Below, in pieces: positions 33,240 through 43,956 of a DNA stretch of 64,000 nt (position 1 is its first letter; each line of letters opens with the position of its first letter). The stretch is from Azorinus chamasolen (Eukaryota > Mollusca > Bivalvia > Cardiida > Solecurtidae). The notes under the pieces are model-generated. The model was not told the origin of the DNA, ran no database searches, and saw only the letters and a list, made by a program, of their open reading frames with translations. The translations under genes were made by a program, and so were the position numbers. The DNA lies in NCBI GenBank assembly GCA_963576725.1, contig OY755252.1, positions 53,221,059-53,285,058 of the forward strand, given 5' to 3'.

Positions 33240-33690
33240 AGGGTAAGGTTGTTATCTCGTATGTGAGGTCAGTTTCTTATATGTAAAGGGAGTCATTGTA
33301 CTACGACTCACTCGGTCATAGTACTATAACCGGGGGTTCATAGTACTATATAATAAATCGAACCCTCAGTCGATCTACTACAGGGTCAGTTTGTTATATG
33401 AGGGGTCAGAATTTTATGTGTAAGGGGTAATAGTACTACGAATACCCCGGTTATAGTACTTTAACGGGGATCATAGTACTATATAGTAAATCGAAACCCC
33501 GGTCGATATACTATAGGTGTCACTTTGTTATATGAGGGGTCAGAATTTTATATGTAAGGGGGTTATAGTACTACGATTCCCCCGGATATATAACTATCAC
33601 CGGGGGTCATAGTACTACATGTATATAGTAAATCGACCAAAGGTCGATCTTCTACGGGGTCACTTTTCCTCATTACACCGGAAAGAGCTG
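33240..33690. repeat. Tandem repeat, about 135-bp unit
   Basis: Three diverged copies carry TTGTTATATGAGGGGTCAGA, GGTCATAGTACTATA and AGTAAATCGAACC. Matching points lie at 33384, 33519 and 33659. The units are rich in short dyads such as ATAGTACTAT. Confidence 0.75.
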
Positions 33691-33779
33691 ATGATTTGGG
33701 AGTACACTAGACTAGTCCACTAGAATATCTGAGGATGGCAACAGTTTTCGTCAAAACTGTTAGATGTACGCTAAACATT

Positions 33780-35660
33780 CAGTAGTATTTAAAGAACATA
33801 AAACAACATACACTTTCTACTTTGTACTGGATTCCGAAACTACATAAAAACCCTTATAAGGCGCGTTTTATATCCAACTGTTATTACTACTAAAATATCT
33901 AAAATGTTGACGTCCTGTCTTACTACGATAAAAAAACATGTAAAACGTAACTGTGATAAAATATATGAAAATTCTGGTATTAATGCTTTTTGGTCCATAA
34001 AAATTCAAATGATGTTCTATCTAAACTTGAAAATGAACAGTATAACATTTCTCCACTGAGCTCTTATGATTTCTCTACACTCTATACTACTCTACCTCAC
34101 CATCTTATAAAGGATAAACTGATTAAATTAATAAAAAAAATTTGCCAGATAAGATAAAATGTTCATTGCTTGTAATATTCAACGTTCATTCTTTTCGAAT
34201 TCGGAATATGGACTTGTCTTGATGTTTGTAGATCTCTTACCTTTCTTTGAGATAATACATTTGTGCGTTATGAGGATACCATATATATATTAAGTTGTTG
34301 GTATACCCATGTGTGTCCCTCTTGTTGCAGATTTGTTTTTGTATTGCTATGAGAGGGATTTTATTCTTAGCTTAAAACCTGATACACAGGCTGATATTGT
34401 TAATGCTTTTAATAAAACTTCAAGGAGTTTTGACGATATTTTGAATTTCGATAATTCTTATTACGTAACCAATGATTTCTTCAATTTACCATAAAGAAAT
34501 GTCCTTAAACAGTCTTTAAACAAAGCGAATCAATCTGACATTATGGCTTCCTTTTTAGATTTGAATCTTTCCATAACAAGCGATAAAGTTTCGTCCAAAT
34601 GTGTTAATTATTCTTTTCTAGATGGAGATGTGCTCCGTTCTACATCTTATGGGGTTTATATTCCTCAACTTATTCGGTTTGCCCGAGCCTGTTCTTTGCT
34701 AGAAGATTTTAATAGTCGTAATTTAGTTATAACTGATAAACTTCTTAAGCAAGGTTACAGATATCACAAACTTCGGAAAACGTTTTCTAAATTCTATTAT
34801 CGAAATTTACCACTCATTAGTAAATATAATTGCAATCAACAGACGTTACTGCAACAAGGCATTTCTCATCCTGAATTTTATGGTGATGTTATCTACAAAA
34901 TTAGGAAAATTCGAGGTCAATCCATTTTTATGATTTGTTTATAAAACGCATTAAAAAATGTTATGACCCTATTATATTACAACGCAATGCATGTTTGGTT
35001 ATTGGCCCTTTTACAGTCGGTAGCTACGCTTCCCTCTTTGATTGCGTGCTGACAGGCTGAGGGTAGGACTCTGATTGTATACTCTTAAACTCTTAACGGG
35101 ATGAACTTACCAGACTCATGTATTACTTTTTCCCTGCCGTGCCCTTAATGGCTTCCCTGCAGTTGCTCTGACTTCAGCAAAGTCATTGAGTACAAATTTG
35201 ACGGATTTTTCACAGTTGTTATGCTATGTTTTACATATTGTCATGTGTTCACCGTCTTAATTGTTGTGGGAAAGTCCGACAGGGATACCTTTATTTACAC
35301 TATTTGTTAAGCTAGGGTGACTTTGAGATAAGTGTGAGGTTGGGACGAAACCGGTTTAAATCGAGTGATGATTTTGCTACTGACCGAGCAACAAGGCGGT
35401 ACTCTCTTTGTCACCCTTACTTTTGTTTGGCGTGTGTCATTGTGCTTGTGCTTTCGTTTGTTCATGTTTGGAATATTTGTCTCTGGTGCGTGTGTGTTTG
35501 TTGGTGTTTTCTATGTTCATCTCGTGTTTGTGCGTGTGTTTGTGTGTGTGTGTGTGTGTTTGTGTGAGACATGCGGTCTTTCGAGGTTTTGGTGGTTGCT
35601 GTGTCTTGTATGTGGCTTTGCCTTCTTGGCTTTACTGCTTGTTCATTGTTATTCATTGAC
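33780..35660 (+). pseudogene. Broken Penelope-like reverse transcriptase with 3' tail
   Basis: With frame changes, the + strand encodes TLYWIPKLHKNPYKARFIS (near 33820), SSYDFSTLYTTLPHHLIKDK (near 34060), CVPLVADLFLYCYERDF (near 34315), SRSFDDILNFDN (near 34420) and, in one frame, SYGVYIPQLIRFARACS to GISHPEFYGDVIY (34640-34900). The catalytic box usually written YLDD reads SFDD here. A 3' tail follows to about 35660, with AAACCGGTTTAAAT at 35348 and a GT-rich run (35520-35565). Truncation at the 5' end and frameshifts make it non-functional. Assignment to Penelope-like elements is from memory of the family and tentative. The end of the reading frame and the tail match 15891-16821. Confidence 0.75.
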
Positions 35661-35696
35661 CAATCAAATGAACAATTTCAAGGCCAATATTAAATG

Positions 35697-35877
35697 CAGT
35701 AAAACTCCGCTAATGCGACCACCTAAAAGAGGTATAATCCTGGGTGCTAGATACATATAGTAGCTTAATGCAGGACAAAAATACTGCATTACTTTTGTCC
35801 TGCATTAAGCAACCACCTGTTTATAAATACACCCATGTTTATTCATTAAGTGGTCGCATTAGAGGGGTTCTACTATA
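35697..35877. mobile_element. Family D miniature element
   Basis: Ends AGTAAAACTCCGCTAATGCG and CGCATTAGAGGGGTTCTACT, inverted matches. The inner stem GCTTAATGCAGGACAAAA / TTTTGTCCTGCATTAAGC is at 35764-35810. Relatives are at 42592-42790, 46120-46440, 48084-48264 and 57665-57840. Confidence 0.7.
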
Positions 35878-36034
35878 TGTTCATATGTCATATCAAGAAT
35901 TGATCTGATTAAAATTCTTGATGTCGTTATTTCTTAGATGAATATAAATCAGGCAAGATCCCGATCAGACAGAAGTATTGATATAGCTCTATGCGTTGAG
36001 TAAGGCAAGTGACTATAACTATTGGGTTTATCAG

Positions 36035-36191
36035 GAAAATGTTATACAACTCTGTTTATTCTGTAGCTGAAAAGCGTGAGGATAAAATTCCAACCTGCGC
36101 CGAATATGGTCATGTAATGTGTACTGAAGTATTATACTATGGTTGGACACTGGAAAACTGTCCAAGATATTGTGCACTGTGCACGTTGTGA
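36035..36191 (+). CDS. ShKT-like cysteine-rich terminal exon
   Basis: After a good acceptor (GGGTTTATCAG) one frame is open to a stop at 36189-36191. It ends with CAEYGHVMC, TEVLYYGWTLENC and PRYCALC. The spacing C-x7-C-x12-C-x3-C-x2-C fits cysteines 2 to 6 of an ShKT domain, including the final C-x3-C-x2-C signature; the first cysteine is missing. An AATAAA signal is at 36276-36281, 85 bp after the stop. ShKT domains occur in many secreted invertebrate proteins (enzymes, lectins, venom peptides), so no specific role follows. The exon starts in phase 2, and the upstream exon was not found. It may be a last exon or a relic. Confidence 0.5.
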
Positions 36192-36275
36192 ACATCGCCT
36201 ACATGTTTTGTAGTTGTGACATATATGACATGACGGAGATAATGGCTTATTTTGTAAACATGATCCGGTTAAGTC

Positions 36276-36281
36276 AATAAA
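36276..36281 (+). terminator. Poly(A) signal of the ShKT-like exon
   Basis: An AATAAA hexamer 85 bp downstream of the stop codon at 36191, followed by AT-rich sequence. Confidence 0.4.
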
Positions 36282-36365
36282 TGACAATAATCATTAACAG
36301 GTGCAGAAAGGTTGCTGTTGCACGAATGTTTTGGAGGAGTTCAAATCAATATATGCACTTGTATA

Positions 36366-36642
36366 CAGTAAAACCTGTTTTATCGCACTACTATAGCGGT
36401 TCTGCTGTATTCCAATGTTTTATCGCACTACTATAGCGGTTCTGCTGTATTCCAATGTTTTATCGCACTACTATAGCGGTTCTGCTGTATTCCAATGTTT
36501 TATCGCACTAGTATAGCGGTTCTACTGTATTCCAATGTTTTATCGCACTACTATAGTGGTTCTGCTGTATTCCAATGTTTTATCGCACTACTATAGCGGT
36601 TCTACTGTATTCCAATGTTTTATCGCACTACTATAGCGGTTC
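36366..36642. repeat. Tandem array, 40-bp unit
   Basis: Seven copies of a unit containing TATCGCACTACTATAGCGGT start every 40 bp (36381, 36421, ... 36621). Copies differ at one or two positions. The left border ACAGTAAAACCTGTTTTAT resembles a family D end, so the array probably expanded from inside such an element. Confidence 0.9.
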
Positions 36643-36749
36643 ATTCCATTATTTCACGCATACTATTTCAGAAACCCACTGCTTACATTTGCATTTAAAT
36701 TCCAAGATCTCCTAAGATGTTCTGTGTTGAACAAACATGATGTATAATA

Positions 36750-36940
36750 ATGCACCCATTACTCCCATAAATATTCATGAAAGAAATAATGACACCATGA
36801 ATATCAATCAGTTGAATATTTATAATAGTATATGAACACATACAAATCTAGCCATGGTTGAAACTGAAGACAAGGGTCTATAATATTTCATCAGCAAATA
36901 GAACACTCTGATCAGATAGCTCCTACTACTAGCAAACAAA
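36750..36940. mobile_element. Family A fragment
   Basis: Starts TTACTCCCATAAATATTCAT and reaches the left half of the central dyad (CTCTGATCAGATAGCTCC). Confidence 0.5.
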
Positions 36941-37263
36941 GGGCTACAACTCTAGTGTTCAAAAATCAATATCAATGATATTTTACGGCCACATGTCCTT
37001 ATGCAGCTTAACATTTACACAAAGTTTCATAGACGATACCCAGACAGTTTCTGAGGAATGACATTGGACAGGCAAAAACGTTACATTTTAGTAAAGAAAA
37101 GGGCGATGCCTGCATGCCTCCATTTACACAACACTTGAAAGGAAACTGCCATACCATTTCTGATATATGAGTCCGGTATGCACAGACAACGTCAAAATTA
37201 CATCCCTTCGGTTTCGGTGGGGGCTAAATAGGATAGTAAAGTATCAAGCTGCTGAGATTTTAA
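36941..37263. other. Spacer, nothing recognised
   Basis: No gene or repeat was recognised in this stretch. Confidence 0.3.
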
Positions 37264-37510
37264 TATTAGTTAAAAAGTAGTTAAGTCAGGAAAAGCCACA
37301 CACAAGACGAGATGAACACCTAAAACATCAACAAACACGGGAGATAAACATTTCAAAATATCAATAAGCGCACAGGTACAAAGACACAAGAAAAACATAA
37401 AAGTAAGGGTGACAAAGACAGAACCGCATTGAAACGGTCAGTGGCAAAACCACTAACGGAGGGGGTGTTAGGGGGGATTTAACCGGTTTACGGAAGTCCT
37501 AACCCCACTC
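37264..37510 (-). repeat. Penelope-like 3' tail, partial copy
   Basis: Holds the tail landmarks GGTCAGTGGCAAAACCAC and GGATTTAACCGGTTTACGG in the same order as the other tails, inverted relative to 35040-35660. No coding part. Confidence 0.65.
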
Positions 37511-37525
37511 TTATCTCAAAAGTAC

Positions 37526-38200
37526 AAATATTAGTAATGAAGGAAACATCATATGGAAAAGTAGTAAAGTCAAGCAGGCAAAGCCACATGCAAGACGCAA
37601 CCACCACCAAAACACCGATAGACATCATGACACACACACACAACCACACACCCAAACGCACACACACACACACACGAAATGAACACAGAAAACACCAAAA
37701 GACACACAAGAACCAGGGACAAACGTTCCACAACATGAACAAACCACAAGCACAAAGACGCAAGGCAAACAAATCCAAAACAAACAGCCGCCCAAACAGC
37801 ACCACAACAAGAAAACACAGCAAATATACATGACTATCGAAACACATAAGACTAAACAAACGAAGAATAGGGCAAGATGGAAATAACTGCCTTGGAACGG
37901 TCAGTGACAATAGTCAAAGGGGTTTAAACCGGTTTAGGGGTGCCCAACCTCAAACTTTTTCCATCCTCGCCCCTAAAGACAAACAGTGTAAATAAACGTA
38001 TCCCCTCTCCGACTAACCTACAACAACCGCGATGGCAAATACAGTGGTAAATTGCTTGTAAAACGAAAACATATTTAAGTTAAACGAACTGCATCCACCT
38101 ATCGCTAGTGTACTCAATGATTGGGCTGCAAAACAGAGTAACTGTAGAAAGTGATAAAGGGTACGACAAAAACGAGAAAGTACAAAGTCACCCTACTTGA
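37526..38200 (-). repeat. Penelope-like 3' tail, second copy
   Basis: Contains CCTTGGAACGGTCAGTGACA, GGGTTTAAACCGGTTTAGGG and GGGTACGACAAAAACGAGAA, matching 16040-16320 closely. The CACACA-rich part (37629-37675) is the complement of the GT-rich run at 35530. The two tails at 37264 and 37526 lie side by side. Confidence 0.75.
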
Positions 38201-39133
38201 ACAAACAGTGTATAACCCTTCCCATGCTGAGAAAAAATAGTTGATCAACTTAGTTCCCGATTCGTTCAAGCCTTTGCGAAATTACTGATCAAGTGTCAGA
38301 CAGTGTGGACAGAGTGGTCATAACATAGGGTTTGGTGGAGTAAGAACAATTTTAATATTTGAGTACACAACTTGATGTGTTACTCTGCATAAAATGTTTT
38401 GTCGAATGGTTCTCTTAGAGGAGACTCGCTCGGTTCATGTCTAAAGTAATGCTGAACGCTTCAATGGTAGCTTGCAGCATTACTTTCGACTTGCATTAAG
38501 CTGTCATATGTGTTTCTAGAAATGCGTAGAAAACAATTCTGGAAGTTATCCGAGTTCGAGATATCGAAGTTCAACTGTATATGAATAATATTGTTTCGTA
38601 TATATGTAATTTACTGTTTCTCAGGTTTAGATTGAGATATTGATCTTGAAAGATTAAATTAAAACAACAATAAACTTGTGAATTTCTCCCGCGATTTCGC
38701 GACCTGAGACTTGATACAAACAGCGTGGATTCCAGATAAGACGTTGGGGCAAGATGGCGTCTCATCAGGATCCAATATTGTTTGACACTATGTCGATAGT
38801 CTCTCAAAACCTTGAGCGAATCTGAAACAGTCAAAAATTTCAAGTCCGAGTAGACGTTGTTTTCTCACGGCGGGATATAGATTAAAAGCCTGGTGTAACT
38901 AATAAGAGAGTCTACGGGACTACCCATGCACGCACCTTCAAAAAAGTCACATAACAGCAAATGAGATTGCAGCAACAACACCTCGTCGGTAAGTATGAAA
39001 TCTAGATTTTATCAATTTGATCTGTAGTGATGAGAAATGTACCTCGTGTATTTGCCATTCGTTTATAAATTGCATCCGGTGCAATGTTACTGATGCGTAT
39101 TTCTTCTGCTTGAGAAACATGTGGTCGAGTATT
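38201..39133. other. Spacer with family G and B fragments
   Basis: CATAACATAGGGTTTGGTGG (38319) and TCGAGATATCGAAGTTCAAC (38558) are ends of the TA-flanked and G families. GGCGTCTCATCAGGATCCAA (38756) is a family B half. No gene is evident. Confidence 0.45.
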
Positions 39134-39205
39134 GAACAGCATGGACCCTGATGAGACGCCGAGTTACTCGGTGTTTCGTCTGGATTTAAGCCGTTTGCAA
39201 ATGCG
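39134..39205. repeat. Family B central dyad
   Basis: GATGAGACGCCGAGTTACTC faces GGTGTTTCGTCTGGAT around a CGAGTTACTCG centre. Confidence 0.6.
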
Positions 39206-39441
39206 AGTCAGGTTGGAATCAGAGGGGAAAGGTTACTCTTATGAAAACGTTGCCGTCATATATTGTCGGTTAACGGCACTGCGATACGTGTGTGTTTGTT
39301 TTATTGTGTGCTAATGTATATGTGTACGTGCGTGCACACTTCATTTTTGCTTCTGGGGTTGCCGTGAACTTTCGTTTGGAATATCTGGCATCTACTTTTG
39401 TATTGATTTCACCAGATTACCAAGCTTTACCGCTATTGAAG

Positions 39442-39479
39442 ATGATGTACACTTTGGCAGTTTTTGGACTGTTTCTGAT
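39442..39479 (+). CDS. Possible signal-peptide exon
   Basis: ATG ATG followed by YTLAVFGLFL and a consensus donor (GAT|GTAAGAG) could be the first coding exon of a secreted protein. Only 12 codons and two bases are present, and no matching downstream exon was found. Chance occurrence is quite possible. Confidence 0.18.
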
Positions 39480-40527
39480 GTAAGAGATACCGGTGCAGGT
39501 AAGAACCATGTTTTCGATGTTTCATGTTGCATTCGCACAGAGCAAAAGGTGAAGCTACATATTCAAATCTAAAAACCGGTATTTCTCTACCAAACCCAAT
39601 GCTGTGACCACTCTTTAGAAACGTTTGCTTCGTGATCTATTTTACCATATTCGTGGAATAGTTCTTGGCTAGGTCATTTACCTCAGGTATGTACATGTAT
39701 ATACATGTATTCAATCAGTAAAGTTAACTCTCTATTTATAAATGCTCGTCGTGTCCCAAAATGCTGTACTCTGGTGCATTCCTACGCAGGGAAACCCATG
39801 TCATTTCTATTTATAGATAATGGCGTCACTTCCTGTTTTGCCCCAAAAGTGACCTGTATGCAGTAACGTTAATATCGAAAGCTTATCGCAATCCTGTCGT
39901 AACTATATGAGCCCCTGCTGACCTTTGCAAACTGTGGGTCCAGAGTACCTTGGCTTCCCATCAGAAGAACCCCGACCGTTTGACACTTGGATAGCTAGCG
40001 TGTTTTACGTTTACTCTTTAGGCTCCATAACAAATTTGTCATCTGCGTTAAGTGTCAGAATGGGCTTTCTTCCAATATCTTCTACATGAGTGGTGTGTCA
40101 AACAGTGTTGATACTGATTAGACAGCGAGTTATTAGGCGTCTCATTTAGATCCTACCCATTTGCAAAGGTAATCACAGAGCCGCCTGTTGTAGAAGTCCT
40201 AACATAAGTCGCTATCCGGCTAGGTACCATGGTATGGAAATATTCAATGTAACAAGAATATCGCTGCCAGCGAGCAAAGCGTCATCACTCATTTATGATT
40301 GCTTTGATTTGCTGTATATTTCAGGGATGGTTTCCATGAGAGGGTCTCGCCCGATCATTCGCATTCTGAAAAATGAATCATCGCAAGAAATCCGTATATT
40401 TAAATTTCGTTTCTTGATATTGATATAAATTTGTTATCTTTATTTTCGTTAACCTTTTTTTCATCATACCCATCATCATCGTTGTCATTTTGGTAAATAT
40501 TAAGCTTATGAGATTGACTAGTTTATA
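39480..40527. other. Spacer with repeat fragments
   Basis: ATGCTGTGACCACTCTTTAG (39600) is an end of the TA-flanked hairpin element and 40096-40170 is a family B dyad. No gene was recognised. Confidence 0.4.
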
Positions 40528-40761
40528 ATCCTTTACTGCATAAATGCGACTTTCTACGCCTTTGCAAACAGAGTAGACCAAGCCTCATATAGGACCCATC
40601 GGATCCAGGTCTGAATTGTTTATTATAGAATAATAGATACGGTTCGACAGTTTCTACTACGGCCAAAAATTACCATGTTCATGTGCCATTATAAAAATTA
40701 ATCTAATTAATATTCATGACGTCATTATTTCTTACAGAACATGTATGGGGTAACGGGTTAA
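40528..40761. mobile_element. Family A miniature element
   Basis: Begins CCTTTACTGCATAAATGCG and ends GTATGGGGTAACGGGTTAA, with AAACAGAGTAGACC and the ATCCAGGTCTGAATTGTT dyad halves inside. Confidence 0.6.
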
Positions 40762-40882
40762 TGTGTCCAGTTTTTAACACTTCTTCTGATATCCGCCAAC
40801 AGATTGGATCCAGATAACCTCCCTTGTATTCGTCACACATTTCTCTATAGAACGCACATTTAATAAAAAACTGTAATGTTGG

Positions 40883-41060
40883 GTAGAAACACCACGACGT
40901 CATGTAGAAACACCATGACGTCATGTAGATACACCACGACGTCATGTAGAAACACCACGACGTCATGTAGATACACCACGACGTCATGTAGAAACACCAC
41001 GACGTCATGTAGAAACACCATGACGTCATGTAGATACACCACGACGTCATGTAGAAATAT
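40883..41060. repeat. Tandem array, 21-bp unit with CRE-like sites
   Basis: Eight units starting GTAGAAACACCACGACGTCA are exactly 21 bp apart (40883 to 41050). Two units carry a perfect TGACGTCA (40916-40923 and 41021-41028); the others read CGACGTCA. Since 21 is a multiple of three, several frames on both strands stay open; these are not genes. Confidence 0.9.
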
Positions 41061-41223
41061 ACATGTAGGACCTGTCAAAATTGACATTTTAGTCGAAATA
41101 AGTAATTTGACAAAATATGCTCGTAGTCTTTTTGTACAAACTAACTACTCGCAACATAATACACAGTAAACACAATGTTACGCATCAATTTCGTGTCATC
41201 GTTTTTACGTTATTATTACAGTT

Positions 41224-41390
41224 GAACTACCCAGAGGCCATTGGGCCTACGGTGACCGACTCGCGAGATTCTATATCTACCCAGCTCAGGAGGTCGTGAG
41301 TTCGACTAGCACCCTGGAGTGACACATTCACATGTTGTATTGTATGTAATACCTGGGTCAATAAACATCTGTCCGACTATTTACCCGTTT
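41224..41390 (+). repeat. tRNA-derived SINE-like sequence
   Basis: An A-box-like GGTGACCGACTCGCGAG is followed by a B-box-like GTGAGTTCGACTAGC, then a short tail with TACCTGGGTCAATAAACA. The stems are weak, so it is not a tRNA gene. Confidence 0.4.
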
Positions 41391-42318
41391 GTAACTACAT
41401 GTACATGTATACGACTCCATACAATTATATCTTTATTTTATGAATATTTATGTAATAATTAAATGATCTTGAATATTAATTAGATGATGCCATAATGTTA
41501 TATAAGCAGAGAATGGTTGCCCTTGCAAGATCAATGTCGCAACGACAGCCACGAGATGACGGGTGAAGGCTACTCTATACTACTCTTACTGAACGACTAT
41601 TTTGAATGGTCACTTTCCAGAGAATTAACTGTAGTTGTGTAACTGCTGTTAGTTTTCACTACAACAGCCATTCGACAGAAGGGCAATTCTGCGTTTACCT
41701 GATTTAGCCGTCTTTTAATGCCTTTGCTGTTGGAACCGTTTTATCAATGTCTGCTCTGTTTGCTCTGCTATAAATATCATTTTATAGTGACTGCCACGGC
41801 CAAAAAGCCCTTGTTAAGATGTTATAATAAAAGTCTAGGTGATGAATATTCAGGATGTCATTATGTCACGAATATTCATCGGGTTAAGGATCACAGTAAA
41901 CGATACATAAATGCCAATGTTTACATTTGAGAAAGTGACCATTAACCCCTTACTTCTGGAATATTCATTTAAGAAATAATGCCGACCTAAATATTAATTA
42001 GCTTTTTCATTTTCATAATAGCAAGTAAACACACGAAATTTTGGCCATAGCAGAAACTGCAGAGTCATATAGGTAAACAACGAGCAGTGAGCCGTGGATG
42101 TACTTTACATTTTGGTACGTTCCACGATTCAGGGGTGTCGGCATTGCTGCAGTCCATCTAAGATAATGTACTTTTGTTGTGTATAAGATTATATGGATCG
42201 AAAAGGGGAAATCACGATGTTCTCATGCTGACAGAATGCTGATTCTCCCAAAATGTGGACTGTGCATATTTGTATGGCTCACTGCTCGTTGTTTACTTAT
42301 ATCTGTAGTATTTGATAA
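41391..42318. other. Spacer with family A pieces
   Basis: Pieces of family A are at 41838-41886 and 41943-42030 (AACCCCTTACTTCTGGAATA). No gene was recognised. Confidence 0.4.
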
Positions 42319-42388
42319 ACAAACAGAGAAGATCCTGATCAAATGGCTCCTACAGGAGCCGTTTGATTTGTGTCTACTCTATTTGCAA
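42319..42388. repeat. Family A central palindrome
   Basis: AAATGGCTCCTACAGGAGCC and GTTTGATTTG form the core of a stem that extends to AAACAGAGAAGA and GTCTACTCTATTTG. Confidence 0.7.
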
Positions 42389-42591
42389 ATGTTTAGAAAG
42401 CATTACTTTACACCTGCATTAAGCTGTCAATTCGGGAAATTAGAACTGCGATACCTCGACCGTCTGTTACCTCGAACTAATTTATAAAGTCCCGTGGAGT
42501 TTGAGATATCGAAGTTCAACTGTACTAACAAATGTCACAATGCCGATGGAAGGAATATGAGCCTCTCTCTAAGAAAAGTGTTTGATTTATA

Positions 42592-42785
42592 CAGTAGGAC
42601 CTGTAGTAAGCGGTCATTCATTTATTGAAGGTAGGAATCTTAAACAAGCAGGTGGGTGCTTAATGCAGGACAAAAGTAGTGCAGAAATCTCCTATAGGTG
42701 CTTAATGCAGGACAAAAGTAGTGCAGAAATCTCCTATAGGTGCTTAATGCAGGACAAAAGTAGTGCAGAACTCTCCTATAGGATG
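42592..42785. repeat. Family D end with 42-bp triplication
   Basis: A unit with GGTGCTTAATGCAGGACAAA and AGTAGTGCAGAAATCTCC occurs three times at 42-bp spacing (42653-42780). It begins with a family D-like end (ACAGTAGGACCTGTAGTAAG). Confidence 0.8.
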
Positions 42786-43430
42786 AAGCTGTCACCTGCC
42801 TTACAGACACTTATAATTACACTTGGTTGCTGAAGACAGTGTATACTTAGATGAGATATCATGTTTTGGAAGGAGTACCTCATCAGGCTTTACATCCTAT
42901 GGAAATATAGAGAACAAATTATTAGACCATATGCCCGGAGTAAGACAAGCTTTTTCCTCAGGGCGACTACATGTCACAAAATGTAAGATCAGTTATGCCA
43001 AATGCATGTTGCTTTTGAAACAGTCTTGTTTGTCATCAGCAAACAATATAGACATGAACCCACTCCCTGTTTTAAAAATGGGTTTTGATTAGGGCCAAAC
43101 ATTTAATCACTTGACAGACCGAACTGCATTCGTTTACAAATGATTTGTGTTTATATACTAGATATTAAATACCACGGCGAAAGAGTTTAACCCTTTCGGT
43201 GCTAAATTTAATATTTGTCGTCTGCTATTCAATTGTGTTCATTCGTTCGGTACAATAAGGAAATTGTCGATCACCACGTTGGAACGATCACGACAAGATC
43301 GCCGAGTGCCACGATTAGTCGGCACAGCACTATTATCTACTATTCTCTTATTGCAATTATATCAAACTCTCATCTTGATCCAAACGGTTAGTAAATGTAA
43401 CGATAGGTCTCTAAGTTAGCTCTTAACTCC
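42786..43430. other. Spacer, unassigned
   Basis: An 89-codon open frame (42823-43092, +) lacks a recognisable domain and splice support. No repeat family is evident. Confidence 0.35.
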
Positions 43431-43666
43431 ATAAATAAGCATTTCCCCGCATTTGCTAAGAGAGTAGACCCAGATGAGATGTCTCCCTATATGAGCCGTC
43501 TGATCAGGGTCTGTTTTGTTTGCTTTTGAAATCGTATAGATATTATTATACAGTTTCTACTGAACAAAAAAAAATCCCATGCCCATGTGACATTTTAAAA
43601 ATTAATCTAAATCATATTCATGATGTTATTATTTCTTACATGAATTTTCATGGAGTAAATGGTTAA
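43431..43666. mobile_element. Family A miniature element, complete
   Basis: Ends TTAACTCCATAAATAAGC and TTCATGGAGTAAATGGTTAA are inverted matches. The dyad GAGTAGACCCAGATGAGATG / CATCTGGG-type centre is at 43461-43525. Confidence 0.7.
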
Positions 43667-43956
43667 ATGGTAAATGGTTAAATCAGTTAATGATAAGGGC
43701 GATAAGCATTGATGGGATAAGTTTACACTAAACATGATTACTCCCCTTGGTAAACGACAGACTGATTGACCCTTAACACCATGAGTATTCTTGTAAGAAT
43801 CAATCACATCATAAATGTTCGTTACTGTAAATATGCGATCTTGCGCGTGTTTTGACTGCAAATAGGATGTCGTTGTGGAAAAAGCAAGCACGTGTTCTAT
43901 GACGCAAACCATATGTTGTCACCAATCTTTAGAATCGTCTCAAAGAAATGACGATT
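43667..43956. other. Short spacer
   Basis: Contains ATGTTGTCACCAATCTTTAG (43911), an end of the TA-flanked hairpin family. No gene. Confidence 0.4.

Noticed and set aside
35334..35760. Overlapping Cys/Val-rich frames
   Set aside because: They run through the GT-rich 3' tail of the Penelope-like element. The same tail in other copies is not open.
36366..36642. Regular 40-bp repeats as a CRISPR array
   Set aside because: Repeats are directly contiguous without unique spacers, and the DNA is from an animal. The same holds for the arrays at 47181 and 51083.
40860..41169. MTSCRNT / TSWCFYM repeat proteins
   Set aside because: These are products of the 21-bp tandem repeat and are open on both strands.
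42823..43092. 89-residue open frame as a gene
   Set aside because: Composition is protein-like, but there is no domain, signal peptide or splice site that I could support.
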